Shown one piece after another: positions 18,296 to 27,724 of a DNA stretch of 64,000 nt. The DNA comes from Streptomyces bambusae (lineage in GTDB: Bacteria > Actinomycetota > Actinomycetes > Streptomycetales > Streptomycetaceae), in assembly GCF_019400985.1 (NCBI RefSeq), contig NZ_WTFF01000006.1, positions 1 through 64,000 on the forward strand, read 5' to 3'. The notes below the pieces were generated by a model. That model was not told where the DNA came from. It saw nothing but the letters and a program-made list of their open reading frames with translations, and ran no database searches. Numbering within the stretch: the first letter of the stretch is position 1; the number at the start of each line of letters is the position of its first letter. A program made the translations under genes and the position numbers.

Positions 18296-18486
18296 GGACC
18301 ACAGGATACGGGCGGCGCCGCCCCCGTTACGAATTGATACCGCGGGGCGGACCTCGATGCAGGTGCAGACGTAGCAGTGTCGTAGTAGTTGCGTAACGCC
18401 TGGCACCCCGGCGCCCCACGCGCGTTCGGCTTCCGACAGGATGTGAGGAACGCATAAGCAAAGCAACCTCAAAGGGGGAGCCGGGA
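18296..18486. promoter_or_regulatory. Divergent promoter region valS / Pro-rich membrane protein
   Basis: 191 bases between divergent genes. No T-box specifier structure for valS was seen. AAAGGGGGAG before 18487 is the ribosome site of the plus-strand gene. Confidence 0.4.
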
Positions 18487-19416
18487 ATGAGCTTCAACCA
18501 GCCGGGGCCGTACGGCGGCCAGCAGCCGGGCCCGTACGGACAGCAGCCCTACGGTCAGCCGGCCCCGCCGCCGCCGGCGCCTGGCTACGGCTACCCCCAG
18601 CAGGCTCCCCCGCCCCCGCCGGGCTACCCCCAGCAGCCGGGCGTCCCGCCGCAGCCGCCGTACGGCTACCCGGGCCAGCCCCCGACGCCCCCGTACGGCG
18701 GCATGCCGGTGCAGCAGCCGCCGAAGAAGAAGACGGGCCTGATCGTCACGGCGGCGGTCGTGGCGGTCGCGGTGATCGCGGGCGGCGGCTGGTACTTCCT
18801 GGGCGGCGGCGGTGGCGGGGTGTCTTCGGACACCAAGGGCTACAAGCTGGTGATGCCGGAGTCGATCGACGCGTTCAAGAAGAACGCCAAGAGTCCCGCC
18901 AACATCGAGGACAAGGTTTTCGAGGGCGAGCAGAAGGCCAAGGCCGAGGCCATGGGCGTCAAGAACGCCCACAACGTCGCCGCGCAGTATGCCAACGGCA
19001 CGGACGACAAGACGTCCAAGCAGCTCCACGCCAACGGCCTCTACGGCGAGGTAGCCGACCCCGGGAAGGCGGTCGACAACTACTTCGCCAGCATCGGCAA
19101 GAACAAGGAATCCGAAGCCAAGAACTTCACCTACGAAGTGGTTGGCACCCCACAGGAGTTCAAGCCGTCGGGCTTCAAGGGCGGCGTGATGAAGTGCGCC
19201 AACGTCAAGGGGACCAGCACCAAGAGCGGTTCGTCGGCTGCCCCGGGCATGAAGGACTTCATAATCCCCACCTGCGCCATGGGCGACCTCTCCACGCTGA
19301 CCTCCGTCAACATGATCGACCCGGCCAAGGCATTGCTCGGCGCCCCGAGCGGCACCCTGGACGAGGTGGCGGCCCTGGCGGCGAAGGTCTACAACACGGC
19401 CCGGGTCAAGGCCTGA
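18487..19416 (+). CDS. Proline-rich, single-pass membrane protein with extracellular domain
   Basis: 309 residues. Residues 1-80 are a Pro/Gly/Gln/Tyr-rich cytoplasmic region ([15 protein letters not shown] repeats) ending in PPKKKTG. A single membrane helix follows ([20 protein letters not shown], about 84-103). A Gly run leads to an extracytoplasmic domain of about 190 residues with two Cys (MKCANV and IPTCAM) that could pair. Such Pro-rich anchored proteins are common in Streptomyces; I do not know the function. ATG at 18487 follows AAAGGGGGAG. It is divergent from valS. Confidence 0.85.
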   Translation: MSFNQPGPYGGQQPGPYGQQPYGQPAPPPPAPGYGYPQQAPPPPPGYPQQPGVPPQPPYGYPGQPPTPPYGGMPVQQPPKKKTGLIVTAAVVAVAVIAGGGWYFLGGGGGGVSSDTKGYKLVMPESIDAFKKNAKSPANIEDKVFEGEQKAKAEAMGVKNAHNVAAQYANGTDDKTSKQLHANGLYGEVADPGKAVDNYFASIGKNKESEAKNFTYEVVGTPQEFKPSGFKGGVMKCANVKGTSTKSGSSAAPGMKDFIIPTCAMGDLSTLTSVNMIDPAKALLGAPSGTLDEVAALAAKVYNTARVKA

Positions 19417-19467
19417 TCAGACCTGCGGTCGGCGCGGACACTCATTCCCGCGCCGACCGGGCCAATG

Positions 19468-19734
19468 TCAGAGGCTCGCCTGGTAGCACGCCTCGCTCGC
19501 ATGCTCCCACTTAACCCCTATCGATATCATCGAAGGTTCGCAGAACACATTCGCGATCCCACCGGCGCCTCGGTCGCACGCCGCGTTGGTCCTCGGACCC
19601 ACCTGATAGCCCACGTTGCTCAGGTACTGCAGGCAGTCGGCCGCGTCGGCCGAAGCCGGCGAGGCCGCCACAAGCGGCAGTGCGGCGGCAGCGAAGGTCG
19701 CCGCCAGAACGCCGAGCGTCCGCTTCTTCTTCAT
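19468..19734 (-). CDS. Small secreted protein with four cysteines
   Basis: 88 residues: a clear signal peptide (MKKKRTLGVLAATFAAAALP, cleavage likely after ASPASA near residue 29) and a mature part of about 59 residues with four Cys (ADCLQ, AACDRG, VFCEP, EACYQ), probably two disulfides. No family recognised with confidence. ATG at 19734 has GAAGGGA 8 bases upstream; the longer frame to 19803 has no such site. It is convergent with the Pro-rich gene and shares a 51-base gap with it. Confidence 0.75.
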   Translation of the reverse strand: MKKKRTLGVLAATFAAAALPLVAASPASADAADCLQYLSNVGYQVGPRTNAACDRGAGGIANVFCEPSMISIGVKWEHASEACYQASL

Positions 19735-19848
19735 GTCTCGTTCCCTTCGTGGAAGACGCGCCGAGACAAAGTTGATCAAGGAAGCGGCCGCATCGCGAGG
19801 CAAGACGGAACACTTGTCCGATAATCGGTCAATACAGTCCTGAAATGC

Positions 19849-19888
19849 GAGGAAGGGGCGCCCCGGACATCCGGGGCGCCCCTTCCTC
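19849..19888 (-). terminator. Terminator of clpX
   Basis: 18-bp perfect stem (19849-19866 with 19871-19888) and 4-base loop ACAT, 33 bases after the clpX stop. One of the strongest hairpins in the window. Confidence 0.9.
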
Positions 19889-19920
19889 GTTCGTACGGCA
19901 GGTGCGGTGAGCGCTACGCG

Positions 19921-21207
19921 CTACGCCGACTTCTCGTGCGGCCCCGCGTCCTTCGGCACAATCCGCGGCACCAGCGTCGGGTTGACGTTCGAGCGGACCA
20001 CGTCGGCCGTGATGACCACGCGGGCCACGTCCTTGCGGGACGGGACCTCGTACATCACCGACATCAGGACCTCCTCCATGATGGCGCGCAGGCCGCGCGC
20101 GCCCGTCTGGCGGAGGATCGCCTGGTCCGCGATCGCCTCCAGCGCCTCGCGCTCGAAGTCCAGCTCGACGCCGTCGAGTTCGAACAGCCGCTGGTACTGC
20201 TTCACCAGCGCGTTGCGCGGCTCGACCAGGATCTGGAGCAGGGCCTCGCGGTCCAGGTTGTGCACCGAGGTGATGACGGGCAGGCGGCCGATGAACTCCG
20301 GGATCATCCCGAACTTCACCAGGTCCTCCGGCATGACCTCCTGGAACTGGTCGCTGGCCTCGATCTCCCGCTTCGAGCGGATCGTCGCGCCGAAGCCGAT
20401 GCCCTTGGCGCCCGCCCGCGACTCGATGATCTTCTCCAGGCCGGCGAAGGCGCCGCCCACGATGAAGAGCACGTTCGTCGTGTCGATCTGGATGAACTCC
20501 TGGTGCGGGTGCTTGCGCCCGCCCTGCGGCGGGACCGACGCGGTCGTGCCCTCCAGGATCTTCAGCAGGGCCTGCTGGACGCCCTCGCCGCTGACGTCGC
20601 GCGTGATCGACGGGTTCTCGCTCTTGCGGGCGACCTTGTCGATCTCGTCGATGTAGATGATCCCGGTCTCGGCCTTCTTGACGTCGTAGTCGGCCGCCTG
20701 GATCAGCTTCAGCAGGATGTTCTCGACGTCCTCGCCGACGTACCCGGCCTCCGTCAGCGCCGTCGCGTCGGCGATGGCGAACGGGACGTTCAGCATGCGG
20801 GCCAGGGTCTGCGCCAGCAGGGTCTTGCCCGAGCCGGTCGGGCCCAGCAGCAGGATGTTGGACTTCGCGAGCTCGATCGCGTCGTCCCGGCCCTGCGCGC
20901 CGCCGTTCTCGCCGGCCTGTACGCGCTTGTAGTGGTTGTAGACCGCTACCGAGAGCGCCTTCTTCGCCGGCTCCTGGCCGACGACGTAGCTCTCCAGGAA
21001 CTCGTAGATCTCGCGGGGCTTGGGAAGCTCTTCCCAGCGCACCTCGCTCGTCTCGGCGAGCTCCTCCTCGATGATCTCGTTGCAGAGGTCGATGCACTCG
21101 TCGCAGATGTACACACCGGGTCCTGCGATGAGCTTCTTCACCTGCTTCTGGCTCTTTCCGCAGAACGAGCACTTGAGCAGGTCGCCGCCGTCACCGATGC
21201 GTGCCAC
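19921..21207 (-). CDS. clpX: ATP-dependent protease ATPase subunit ClpX
   Basis: 428 residues. The N-terminal zinc-binding domain has the CSFC...CDEC four-Cys set (about 13-38). The AAA+ module has Walker A GPTGSGKT, Walker [10 protein letters not shown], the pore loop AGYVGEDVE and the ClpP-binding IGF loop in [11 protein letters not shown]. It unfolds substrates and feeds them to ClpP1/ClpP2, encoded directly upstream on the same strand. GTG at 21207. A hairpin (21280-21302) separates it from clpP2, so it may be partly expressed from its own promoter in that gap. Confidence 0.96.
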   Translation of the reverse strand: MARIGDGGDLLKCSFCGKSQKQVKKLIAGPGVYICDECIDLCNEIIEEELAETSEVRWEELPKPREIYEFLESYVVGQEPAKKALSVAVYNHYKRVQAGENGGAQGRDDAIELAKSNILLLGPTGSGKTLLAQTLARMLNVPFAIADATALTEAGYVGEDVENILLKLIQAADYDVKKAETGIIYIDEIDKVARKSENPSITRDVSGEGVQQALLKILEGTTASVPPQGGRKHPHQEFIQIDTTNVLFIVGGAFAGLEKIIESRAGAKGIGFGATIRSKREIEASDQFQEVMPEDLVKFGMIPEFIGRLPVITSVHNLDREALLQILVEPRNALVKQYQRLFELDGVELDFEREALEAIADQAILRQTGARGLRAIMEEVLMSVMYEVPSRKDVARVVITADVVRSNVNPTLVPRIVPKDAGPHEKSA

Positions 21208-21279
21208 GAGGTGCTTCCCCTTCGCCTGGGAGACGCTTGGTTCAGCGCTCCTGGTGCCTCATATCCGACGGTACCTTGC

Positions 21280-21302
21280 CGGGGCCCCGCTGAGGGGCCC
21301 CG
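21280..21302 (-). terminator. Hairpin between clpP2 and clpX
   Basis: 9-bp perfect GC stem (21280-21288 with 21294-21302) 8 bases after the clpP2 stop; probably a terminator or attenuator of the clpP1P2 transcript. Confidence 0.6.
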
Positions 21303-21310
21303 TGCAAGTA

Positions 21311-21976
21311 TCAGGCCGCGTTCATCTTCCGGGTGGAGATGATCTGGTCGATCAGGCCGTACGCGAGCGCGTCCTCGGCCGTCAGGATCTTGTCGCGCTC
21401 GATGTCCTCGCGGATCTTCTCGATCGGCGTGGTCGAGTGCTTGGCCAGCATGGACTCCAGCTGGTCGCGCATGCGCAGGATCTCGTTGGCCGCGATCTCC
21501 AGGTCGGAGAGCTGCTCGCGGCCGGTGCCGCCGGAGGGCTGGTGGATCAGCACGCGGGCGTTCGGCAGGGCCATCCGCTTGCCGGGCGTGCCGGCGGCCA
21601 GCAGGACGGCGGCGGCGGAGGCCGCCTGGCCCATGCAGACCGTCTGGATGTCCGGCTTCACGAACTGCATCGTGTCGTAGATGGCGGTCAGCGCGGTGAA
21701 GGAGCCGCCGGGGCTGTTGATGTAGATCGAGATGTCGCGGTCCGGGTCCATCGACTCCAGGCACAGCAGCTGCGCCATGACGTCGTTGGCGGAGGCGTCG
21801 TCGATCTGCACGCCGAGGAAGATCACGCGCTCCTCGAAGAGCTTCGCGTACGGGTCGTACTCGCGCACGCCCTGCGAGGTGCGCTCCACGAAGCGCGGGA
21901 CGACGTAGCGGTTGTCCATCGGAGCGCCGGTGTAGAGGCCGCTCGCGGAGAGGTTGTTCTGCATCTGGGTGTTCAC
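21311..21976 (-). CDS. clpP2: ATP-dependent Clp protease proteolytic subunit ClpP2
   Basis: 221 residues with the catalytic triad S120 (GQAASAA), H145 (LIHQPSGG) and D195 ([11 protein letters not shown]). The N-terminal propeptide-like stretch (about 25 residues, [17 protein letters not shown]) is likely removed. It lies 57 bases downstream of clpP1 on the same strand; in Streptomyces the pair forms one operon and one mixed peptidase. ATG at 21976. Confidence 0.95.
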   Translation of the reverse strand: MNTQMQNNLSASGLYTGAPMDNRYVVPRFVERTSQGVREYDPYAKLFEERVIFLGVQIDDASANDVMAQLLCLESMDPDRDISIYINSPGGSFTALTAIYDTMQFVKPDIQTVCMGQAASAAAVLLAAGTPGKRMALPNARVLIHQPSGGTGREQLSDLEIAANEILRMRDQLESMLAKHSTTPIEKIREDIERDKILTAEDALAYGLIDQIISTRKMNAA

Positions 21977-22033
21977 CGTCCTGGTGGCGTTCTGCGGGCT
22001 GGGGGGCTGTCCGGTACGGGCCTGCGGCCGGGG

Positions 22034-22654
22034 TCAGGCCCCGGTGCCGCCGCCACCCGGGACGCCGGACGCGGCCGAGATGATCTCGTCGATCAGGCCG
22101 TACTCCTTGGCCTCCTCGGCCGTGAACCAGCGGTCACGGTCGCCGTCCTGGATGATCCGCTCCACCGTCTGGCCGGAGTGGTGCGCGGTGATCTCGGCCA
22201 TCCGCTGCTTGGTGCGCAGCAGGTACTGGGCCTGGATCTTGATGTCCGAAGCGGTGCCGCCGATGCCGGCGGAGCCCTGGTGCATCAGGATGTCGGTGTT
22301 GGGGAGCGCGAAGCGCTTGCCCGCGGTGCCGCCGGTCAGCAGGAACTGGCCCATGGAGGCCGCCATGCCCATGCCGATCGTGACGACGTCGTTCGGGATG
22401 TACTGCATGGTGTCGTAGATCGCCATGCCGGCCGTCACGGAGCCGCCGGGGCTGTTGATGTAGAGGTAGATGTCCTTCTCCGGCTCGGCGGCCAGGAGGA
22501 GGAGCTGCGCCGTGATCTTGTTGGCGATCTCGTCGTCGACCTGCTGGCCGAGGAAGATGATGCGCTCGCCGAGCAGCCGGTTGTAGACATGGTCGCCGAG
22601 GCCACCACCGATGGACGGCTCACCCGCGGCGTAAGGCAGCTTCAGATTCGTCAC
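22034..22654 (-). CDS. clpP1: ATP-dependent Clp protease proteolytic subunit ClpP1
   Basis: 206 residues starting [14 protein letters not shown]. Triad: S100 (GMAASMG), H125 (ILMHQGSAG) and D174 ([11 protein letters not shown]). The usual HQPSG after the catalytic His is HQGSAG here. GTG at 22654 has AGGTGG 4 bases upstream; the longer open frame up to 22792 is not supported. First gene of clpP1-clpP2. A ClgR-type box lies about 120 bases upstream (22776-22789), which fits the known ClgR activation of this operon in Streptomyces. Confidence 0.94.
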   Translation of the reverse strand: MTNLKLPYAAGEPSIGGGLGDHVYNRLLGERIIFLGQQVDDEIANKITAQLLLLAAEPEKDIYLYINSPGGSVTAGMAIYDTMQYIPNDVVTIGMGMAASMGQFLLTGGTAGKRFALPNTDILMHQGSAGIGGTASDIKIQAQYLLRTKQRMAEITAHHSGQTVERIIQDGDRDRWFTAEEAKEYGLIDEIISAASGVPGGGGTGA

Positions 22655-22775
22655 GTATCCACCTGCTCGTCTCCGACGGCTACGTGCCGTCTCAGCGTCT
22701 CGTTCGGAGGGCAGTGCCCTCATATTCATGGACCCTAACGCGCAGGTCGGACAACGCCATCCCGCTTCCCGAACT

Positions 22776-22789
22776 GTTCGCTCGGAGCG
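22776..22789. promoter_or_regulatory. ClgR-type binding site upstream of clpP1
   Basis: GTTCGC, five bases (TCGGA), then GCG: an exact match to the motif GTTCGC-N5-GCG described for ClgR, activator of clp and lon genes in Streptomyces. It lies 122 bases upstream of the clpP1 GTG, in a gap that holds only this promoter and the tig terminator. Confidence 0.75.
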
Positions 22790-22820
22790 CAAGGTCCCGC
22801 GGCCCCTCGGGCAGGTACGC

Positions 22821-22856
22821 GGAAGGGCCCGGACGCACAGGCGTCCGGGCCCTTCC
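22821..22856 (-). terminator. Terminator of tig
   Basis: 16-bp perfect stem (22821-22836 with 22841-22856), 4-base loop ACAG, 89 bases after the tig stop. Between stop and hairpin (about 22910-22945) TACGGGCC recurs three times. Confidence 0.85.
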
Positions 22857-22945
22857 AGGCAGCTCTCGGCTCTCGGGGCCCCTGCCGGGGACCCTGGGGC
22901 CGTACGAACCTACGGGCCCTACGGGCCTTACGAGGGCTACGGGCC

Positions 22946-24355
22946 TTACTTGGCCTCGTCGTCGCCCTTGGCCTCGTCGCCCTTGGCCTCGTCACCCTCG
23001 ACGGCGGCCTCGACGACCTCGGCGGCCTGCTCGACCTCGTCCTCCTCGTCGGACAGGTCCACGACCTCACCGTTGGTGTCGACGACCTTGGCGGCCTCGA
23101 CGACCAGGGCCAGGGCCTTGCCGCGGGCGACCTCGCCGACCAGCATCGGGACCTGGCCGCCCTCGACGACCGCCTGGGCGAACTGGTCGGGGGACATGCC
23201 GGAGGAGGCGGCGCGGCGCATGAGGTGCTCGGTGAGCTCCTCCTGGTTGACGTTCAGCTTCTCCTTGTTGACGAGCTCGTCGAGGAGGAACTGGGTCTTG
23301 ATGCCCTTGATCGCCTGCTCGCGGGTCTCGGCCTCGAACTCCTCGACCGTCTTGCCCTGGAACTCGAGGTACTTCTCGATGGTCAGGCCCATCTGGCCGA
23401 GCTGGTGGTGCTCGAGGTTGTGCTTGCGGGTGTTGACCTCGTCCTCGAGGAGCTTCTCGGGAACCGGGATCTCCGCGAGCTCGATGAACTTCTCCAGCAC
23501 GCGCTCCTGGGCCTGGGTGGCCTGGTCGTACTGCTTCATGTTCTCGAGGCGCTTGCGGCTGTCGGCCTTCAGCTCGTCCAGGGTGTCGAACTCGCTCGCC
23601 ATCTGCGCGAACTCGTCGTCCAGCTCCGGGAGCTCGCGGGCGGAGACCTTGGTGACCTTGACGGTGACCTCGGCGTCCTTGCCCTCGGCGGAGCCGCCCT
23701 TCAGCTGCGAGGTGAAGGTGGCCTCGCCGCCGGCCTCCAGGCCCTTGACGGCCTCGTCGATGCCGTCGAGGAGCTCGCCCGAGCCGATGGTGTAGGAGAC
23801 GTCGGAGGCGACGCCGTCCGGCAGCACCTCGCCGTCGACCTTGGCCTCGAGGTCGATCGTCACGACGTCGCCGTCCTGGGCGGCGCGCTCGACGACGTTG
23901 GTGGAGGCGAAGCGGCCGCGCAGCTGCTCGACGGACTTCTCGACGTCCTCGTCGGAGACCTCGATGGCGTCGACCTCGACCTCGATGCCGGAGAAGTCCG
24001 GGATCTCGATCGCCGGGCGGACGTCGACCTCGGCGGTGAAGGCCAGCAGCTCGCCGTCCTTCAACTCGGTGATGTCGACCTCGGGCTGGCCCAGCGGGTT
24101 GACCTCGGCCTCGTTGACAGCCTCGGTGTAGAACTTCGGGAGCGCGTCGTTGACGGCCTCCTCCAGCACCGCACCGCGACCGAAGCGCTGGTCGATGACC
24201 CGGGCCGGGATCTTGCCCTTGCGGAAGCCCTTGACCGTGACCTGCTGGTTGATCTTCTTGTACGCCGCGTCGAGGCTGTCCTTGAGCTCCTCGAAGGGCA
24301 CCTCGACAGTGAGCCGAACCCGAGTCGGGTTCAGGGTCTCCACGGCGCTCTTCAC
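22946..24355 (-). CDS. tig: Trigger factor
   Basis: 469 residues: ribosome-binding N-domain with the signature GFRKGKIP (about residues 40-47), an FKBP-type PPIase domain (about 155-240, [15 protein letters not shown]) and the helical chaperone domain. The C-terminus is an acidic tail ending in repeats of GDEAK ([16 protein letters not shown]), typical of actinobacterial trigger factors. GTG at 24355 has AAGGAG 8 bases upstream; the longer frame runs antisense through tRNA-Pro and is not real. It chaperones nascent chains at the ribosome. Confidence 0.95.
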   Translation of the reverse strand: MKSAVETLNPTRVRLTVEVPFEELKDSLDAAYKKINQQVTVKGFRKGKIPARVIDQRFGRGAVLEEAVNDALPKFYTEAVNEAEVNPLGQPEVDITELKDGELLAFTAEVDVRPAIEIPDFSGIEVEVDAIEVSDEDVEKSVEQLRGRFASTNVVERAAQDGDVVTIDLEAKVDGEVLPDGVASDVSYTIGSGELLDGIDEAVKGLEAGGEATFTSQLKGGSAEGKDAEVTVKVTKVSARELPELDDEFAQMASEFDTLDELKADSRKRLENMKQYDQATQAQERVLEKFIELAEIPVPEKLLEDEVNTRKHNLEHHQLGQMGLTIEKYLEFQGKTVEEFEAETREQAIKGIKTQFLLDELVNKEKLNVNQEELTEHLMRRAASSGMSPDQFAQAVVEGGQVPMLVGEVARGKALALVVEAAKVVDTNGEVVDLSDEEDEVEQAAEVVEAAVEGDEAKGDEAKGDDEAK

Positions 24356-24525
24356 GGTTCGGTCTCCTTGTGGCTGACTTCTGGGGTTCTGCTGTCGCCG
24401 CTGCATGTTCAGCGGACCAGCGGATCGGGCCCGGTACATCAGACACACGGGCACGCAGCTTGCATAGTAACCGCAAGCGGGAAGCAGCCCACAACGCGAT
24501 CTTCGCGGGTGGCCGTGGATGGTGC

Positions 24526-24602
24526 TGGTCGGGGTGGCCGGATTCGAACCGACGACCTTCCGCTCCCAAAGCGGACGCGCTACCAAGCTGCGCCACACCC
24601 CG
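24526..24602 (-). tRNA. tRNA-Pro (TGG)
   Basis: Complete cloverleaf on the minus strand. The acceptor stem pairs CGGGGTG (24602-24596) with CACCCCG (24536-24530), discriminator A, and CCA is encoded (24528-24526). The anticodon loop reads CTTTGGGA with anticodon TGG. The T arm has GGTTCGAATCC. Confidence 0.95.
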
Positions 24603-24759
24603 TCGGTGCGACACGTAGGGTACATGCCCGGAGACGGTCCGACGCCCCTGGTTTTTCCGCGGCACCCGCCCCGCCCGAAAAGCGGTGTGCGACGCGCACG
24701 CCCGACCCGCTAGGATGCTGTCCGTGCCGCGGTCCTCGATCGACCTGCGGCGCCGCTGT

Positions 24760-24830
24760 GCGGGCGTAGCTCAATGGTAGAGCCCTAGTCTTCCAAACTA
24801 GCTACGCGGGTTCGATTCCCGTCGCCCGCT
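24760..24830 (+). tRNA. tRNA-Gly (TCC)
   Basis: 71-nt cloverleaf. Acceptor GCGGGCG (24760-24766) pairs with CGCCCGC (24823-24829), discriminator T, no encoded CCA. Anticodon loop CTTCCAA gives anticodon TCC. The T arm has GGTTCGATTCC. The 3' half from the anticodon loop onward is the integration site of the element that follows. Confidence 0.95.
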
Positions 24831-24852
24831 CTTCATGGCTCAGGGCCAGGTC
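24789..24852 (+). repeat. attL: left direct repeat of the integrated element
   Basis: 64 bases identical to 30852-30915: the tRNA-Gly 3' half from the anticodon loop plus 22 flanking bases. Similarity continues with a few mismatches for about 45 more bases, through the terminator hairpin. Confidence 0.93.
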
Positions 24853-24881
24853 AGAGGATGTTTCCTCGGCCTGGCCCTGAG
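24839..24881 (+). terminator. tRNA-Gly terminator, left copy
   Basis: 12-bp perfect outer stem CTCAGGGCCAGG/CCTGGCCCTGAG (24839-24850 with 24870-24881) with an inner GAGGA/TCCTC stem. A diverged second copy lies at 30902-30944. Confidence 0.8.
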
Positions 24882-24900
24882 GCGTTTGCGGGGGTCGCGA

Positions 24901-25937
24901 TCAGCCCGGCGTGTCCCCCGCGTGCCCCTTCGGCCCGGCCGTGCCCTGTCGGCCCTTCCTGACGAGGTCGCTCAGGGCGTCGGCGATGAGCCGGTCGCGG
25001 TCGGCGCCGGCGTGCTGATAGATCAGGGCCGCGCGGGCGGTGCTGTGGCCCATGCGGGTCATCAGCTCGCGGGTACTGGCTCCGGTGGACGCGGCGAGGG
25101 TGTTGCCTGTGTGCCGAAGATCATGAAAGTGCAGCCCCTTGATCCCGGCCTTCTCGCAGGCCTTGCGCCACAGCCGGTTGAAGTGGTTCCGGCGCGGCGT
25201 GGCCCCCTTCGCCCCGATGAACACCCGGCCGTCGGCGCCCGGTTCGGCGTACGTCTTCAGGTGCTCGCGGATCTCCGGGGCGACGACGTCAGGGATCGAG
25301 ACGGTCCGCTTGCCCACCACGCTCTTGGGCGCCTTGATCTCCCGCTGCCCGTTGCCCAGCTCGGCGACAGCCCGGCGGACGCGCACGGTCCCGTTGTCGA
25401 GGTCGATGTCCCGGCGGTGGAGCCCGATCAGCTCACCCTGTGCACGGTGCTGGCTCCCTTGATCTGGCACGGGTTCCGCCTGATCATCTGGTCGGCCACG
25501 GCTGTGCCCAGAATCGCCCGCAGGAGCGCGTACGCCTTGGCGACGGTGGTGGACCCGGTACCGGCGGCGAGCTTGTCCGCGCGCCAGCGCCGGACCAGGG
25601 GAGGCGAGATCTCGGCGACGTTGACCGTGCCGAAGGTCGGCTCCAGGTGGTGCTTGAGCAGCGAGCCGTAGAGCTGCCGTGTGGTGCTGGTCAGCTCACG
25701 CTCCTTGATCCAGGCCACGGCGTACGGGCCGAAGGCGACCTTCCTGGCGTCCGGGTCGTGCCAGTCGCCGCGCCGCATCTCGGTCTGTTTGTCGGCGAGC
25801 CAGTCGTCCGCATCCCTCTTGGTACGGAAGGTCTCGGGCGCCGGCCGTAGCTGCCCGTCGGGACCGACGTAACGGGCCTGGTAGCGGCCGGACGGGAGCC
25901 TGCGGACCCGCCCGAACTGACGGCGCTTCCCAGCCAT
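24901..25937 (-). pseudogene. int: Tyrosine recombinase (integrase), internally deleted and frameshifted
   Basis: Two overlapping frames make one broken integrase. The N-terminal part (25937 down to about 25428, MAGKRRQFGRVRRLPSGRYQ...) has the arm-binding and core-binding domains. The C-terminal part (about 25445-24901) has the catalytic boxes LHFHDLRHTG, MGHST and the Tyr in YQHA. Between them, after NPCQIKGAST, relatives have several tens of residues including the first catalytic Arg (TGLRWGEL type). Here the sequence jumps straight to GELIGLHRRDIDL in another frame. The enzyme therefore lacks an essential residue and is not read through. Start overlaps the excisionase stop (TGATG). Its 3' end faces attL. 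Confidence 0.9.
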
Positions 25938-26071
25938 CAGGCAGCCACCCCCCGAAGGGTGACGCCACGCTGACGCGGCTGGACGGTGTGGGCGGCGATG
26001 TACGCCCGCACTGCGCTCTCGGGGATGCGGACGTGCCGCCCCACCTTCACGAAGGTGATCCGCCGCTCCTC
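25937..26071 (-). pseudogene. xis: Excisionase (Xis) C-terminal remnant
   Basis: 44 codons reading EERRITFVKVGRHVRIPESA and on to VTLRGVAA, the C-terminal half of an AICE winged-helix excisionase. The N-terminal half (helix-turn-helix with the start codon) is gone: upstream of the Glu pair at 26071 the sequence belongs to the GntR gene on the opposite strand. The stop overlaps the integrase start by one base, as in intact elements. Confidence 0.8.
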
Positions 26072-26799
26072 AGCGGATCGCGGATGCGCTGCGTGCCGCG
26101 ATTCAGGCAGGCGAGTACGCCCCAGGCGATCGCCTGCCGGGTGAGAACGACCTCATGGCCAGGTACGAAGTGGCCCGCATGACCGCACGCCAGGCTCTCA
26201 GCGTTCTTCAGAACGAAGGCCTTGCCGAGGCCCGCAAGGGCGCCGGCGTCTTCGTCCGAGCGTTCCGACCGCTGCGCAGGCGATGCATCCAGCGGTTGGC
26301 CCAAGAGCAGTGGGGGTCGGGCAAGTCCATCTGGTCGGCCGACATCGAGGACCGCACGCTCACCGTCGACCAGATCGAGGTCTACGAGGAGGCAGCGACC
26401 GAACGGGTCGCCGGGGCGCTCGACGTCGAGCCCCGCACCCCCGTATGGGTGCGTAGCCGCCGCTTCGCCCTGGACGGCAAGCCGGTCCTCTTCGCCACCT
26501 CGTACCTTCCGTCAGATGTCGTCGCGGACTCTGCGATCACCCAGGAGGACACCGGACCGGGCGACACCTATACCCGCCTTGCCGAGCTGGGCCACAAGCC
26601 GGTGCACTTCCGCGAAGAGATCCGATGCCGTATGCGTATGCCGTCGGCCGGCTAGGCGGAACGGCTGGCCCTGTCGATGGGCACTCCGGTCATCCAGATC
26701 GCGCGTACGGCGTTCTCCGAGAGCGGCAGGGCGGTCGAAGTCAACGAGATGACGCTCGACTCCGCCTCATACGTCCTTGAGTACGACTTCGACGCCTGA
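26071..26799 (+). pseudogene. GntR-family regulator (KorSA-like), truncated and with an amber stop
   Basis: Open from 26059 and reading QRIADALRAAIQAGEYAPGD, the GntR winged helix from just after its first residues. The start codon and first few residues are lost at the junction with xis at 26071. A UTRA-type effector domain follows. An in-frame TAG at 26653-26655 interrupts it after EEIRCRMRMPSAG, but the frame continues (AERLALSMGTPVIQIARTAF) to TGA at 26797, ending YVLEYDFDA as in intact relatives. Residues 29 onward could still be translated from ATG 26155, without most of the DNA-binding domain. In pSAM2-like elements this gene represses transfer. Confidence 0.85.
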
Positions 26800-26812
26800 T
26801 TGGGAGTGCACC

Positions 26813-27676
26813 TCACCCCCCGCCCAGCCAGGCCTTTCGGTGACGCGCGACGGCATACAGCGCTTCGACCTGCTCGTCTGTGAACCGACCGGTGAGCGGC
26901 GCGAGCGACGCGAGGTCCTTGTGGCGGTAGACACGGACGTCGAGCTGTGTCGCAGAGCGCGGCAGCTCCGGAACACCTACGAAGACAAGGATGGGCTCCA
27001 CCGGTACCGGGAACGAGCAGTACCGCTCCAGAACCCGGCGCACGTAGGCAGCCTCATTACGACTCACGGCGGGATACGGCCGCGGCTTGCCGTGATCCAC
27101 CCTGACCATCTCGTCGCCGATCCATACCGTCTTGCCGGTCAGGTTCTTGGTGTTGATGCTGAACACCCCGCCACGGCCGATCAGGACATGGTCGATGTCC
27201 CCGCCGGTCGGCCGCGGAACTGAGTGCACCACCCGCCATCCATGCCTGGTGAGCCGATTCAGCTCCGCGCCGGCCTTCCGCTCACCTGCGAGCCCTCGAC
27301 ACCACGAGTCCCACTCACCCTTCCGACGTAACAGCCGGTCGAGCAGCCGACGCGCCGGGGCAGGGCCGCGTGAACTGAGCAGCGCCCGGATTTCGGCACC
27401 GGGACGGTGCAACGCCAGGTCATCAGCCGCGGTCAAGTCAGGCAGCGTCAGCGTCCGAGGCGAAGCCACGCGCCCCGGCGCTTCCACGGGCTGCTTCACG
27501 GTCTGGGTGAGCTGATGGCGAAGCAACTGCAAGGCCTCTTTGCGGTGAGCCTCCACGAGGATCTCAACCCGCCCGGTACGAGCGTCAGCCCACGCAACTG
27601 CAGTACCGTCAGCAAGGTTCACGTACCAGCGGTCATGCCCTGGCCGCTGCCACCGGGACACCTTGAGCCCAGCCAT
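26813..27676 (-). CDS. NERD (nuclease-related domain) protein
   Basis: 287 residues. The C-terminal half holds a NERD domain: GERKAGAELNRL (about 131-142), GDIDHVLIGRGGVFSINTKN (about 159-178, with D160/D162 and K177 in the positions of a PD-(D/E)XK-like core) and VPVEPILVFVG. The N-terminal 90 residues are unassigned. NERD proteins are predicted nucleases and occur on mobile elements; the substrate is unknown. ATG 27676 sits behind a G-rich stretch; an ATG at 27709 would add 11 residues. The gene is convergent with the broken GntR gene and divergent from the Nudix gene. Intact, unlike its left neighbours. Confidence 0.8.
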   Translation of the reverse strand: MAGLKVSRWQRPGHDRWYVNLADGTAVAWADARTGRVEILVEAHRKEALQLLRHQLTQTVKQPVEAPGRVASPRTLTLPDLTAADDLALHRPGAEIRALLSSRGPAPARRLLDRLLRRKGEWDSWCRGLAGERKAGAELNRLTRHGWRVVHSVPRPTGGDIDHVLIGRGGVFSINTKNLTGKTVWIGDEMVRVDHGKPRPYPAVSRNEAAYVRRVLERYCSFPVPVEPILVFVGVPELPRSATQLDVRVYRHKDLASLAPLTGRFTDEQVEALYAVARHRKAWLGGG

Positions 27677-27724
27677 CCCCCACCCCCAAGCATGTCGCCC
27701 CAAGGACATGGGAACAGCCGAATC

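Noticed and set aside
18296-18486. T-box riboswitch for valS
   Set aside because: No T-box consensus or specifier/antiterminator pair could be found in 190 bases.
22903-22950. TACGGGCC repeats after tig as a regulatory array
   Set aside because: Only three short, irregularly spaced copies next to a terminator; too little to support a function.
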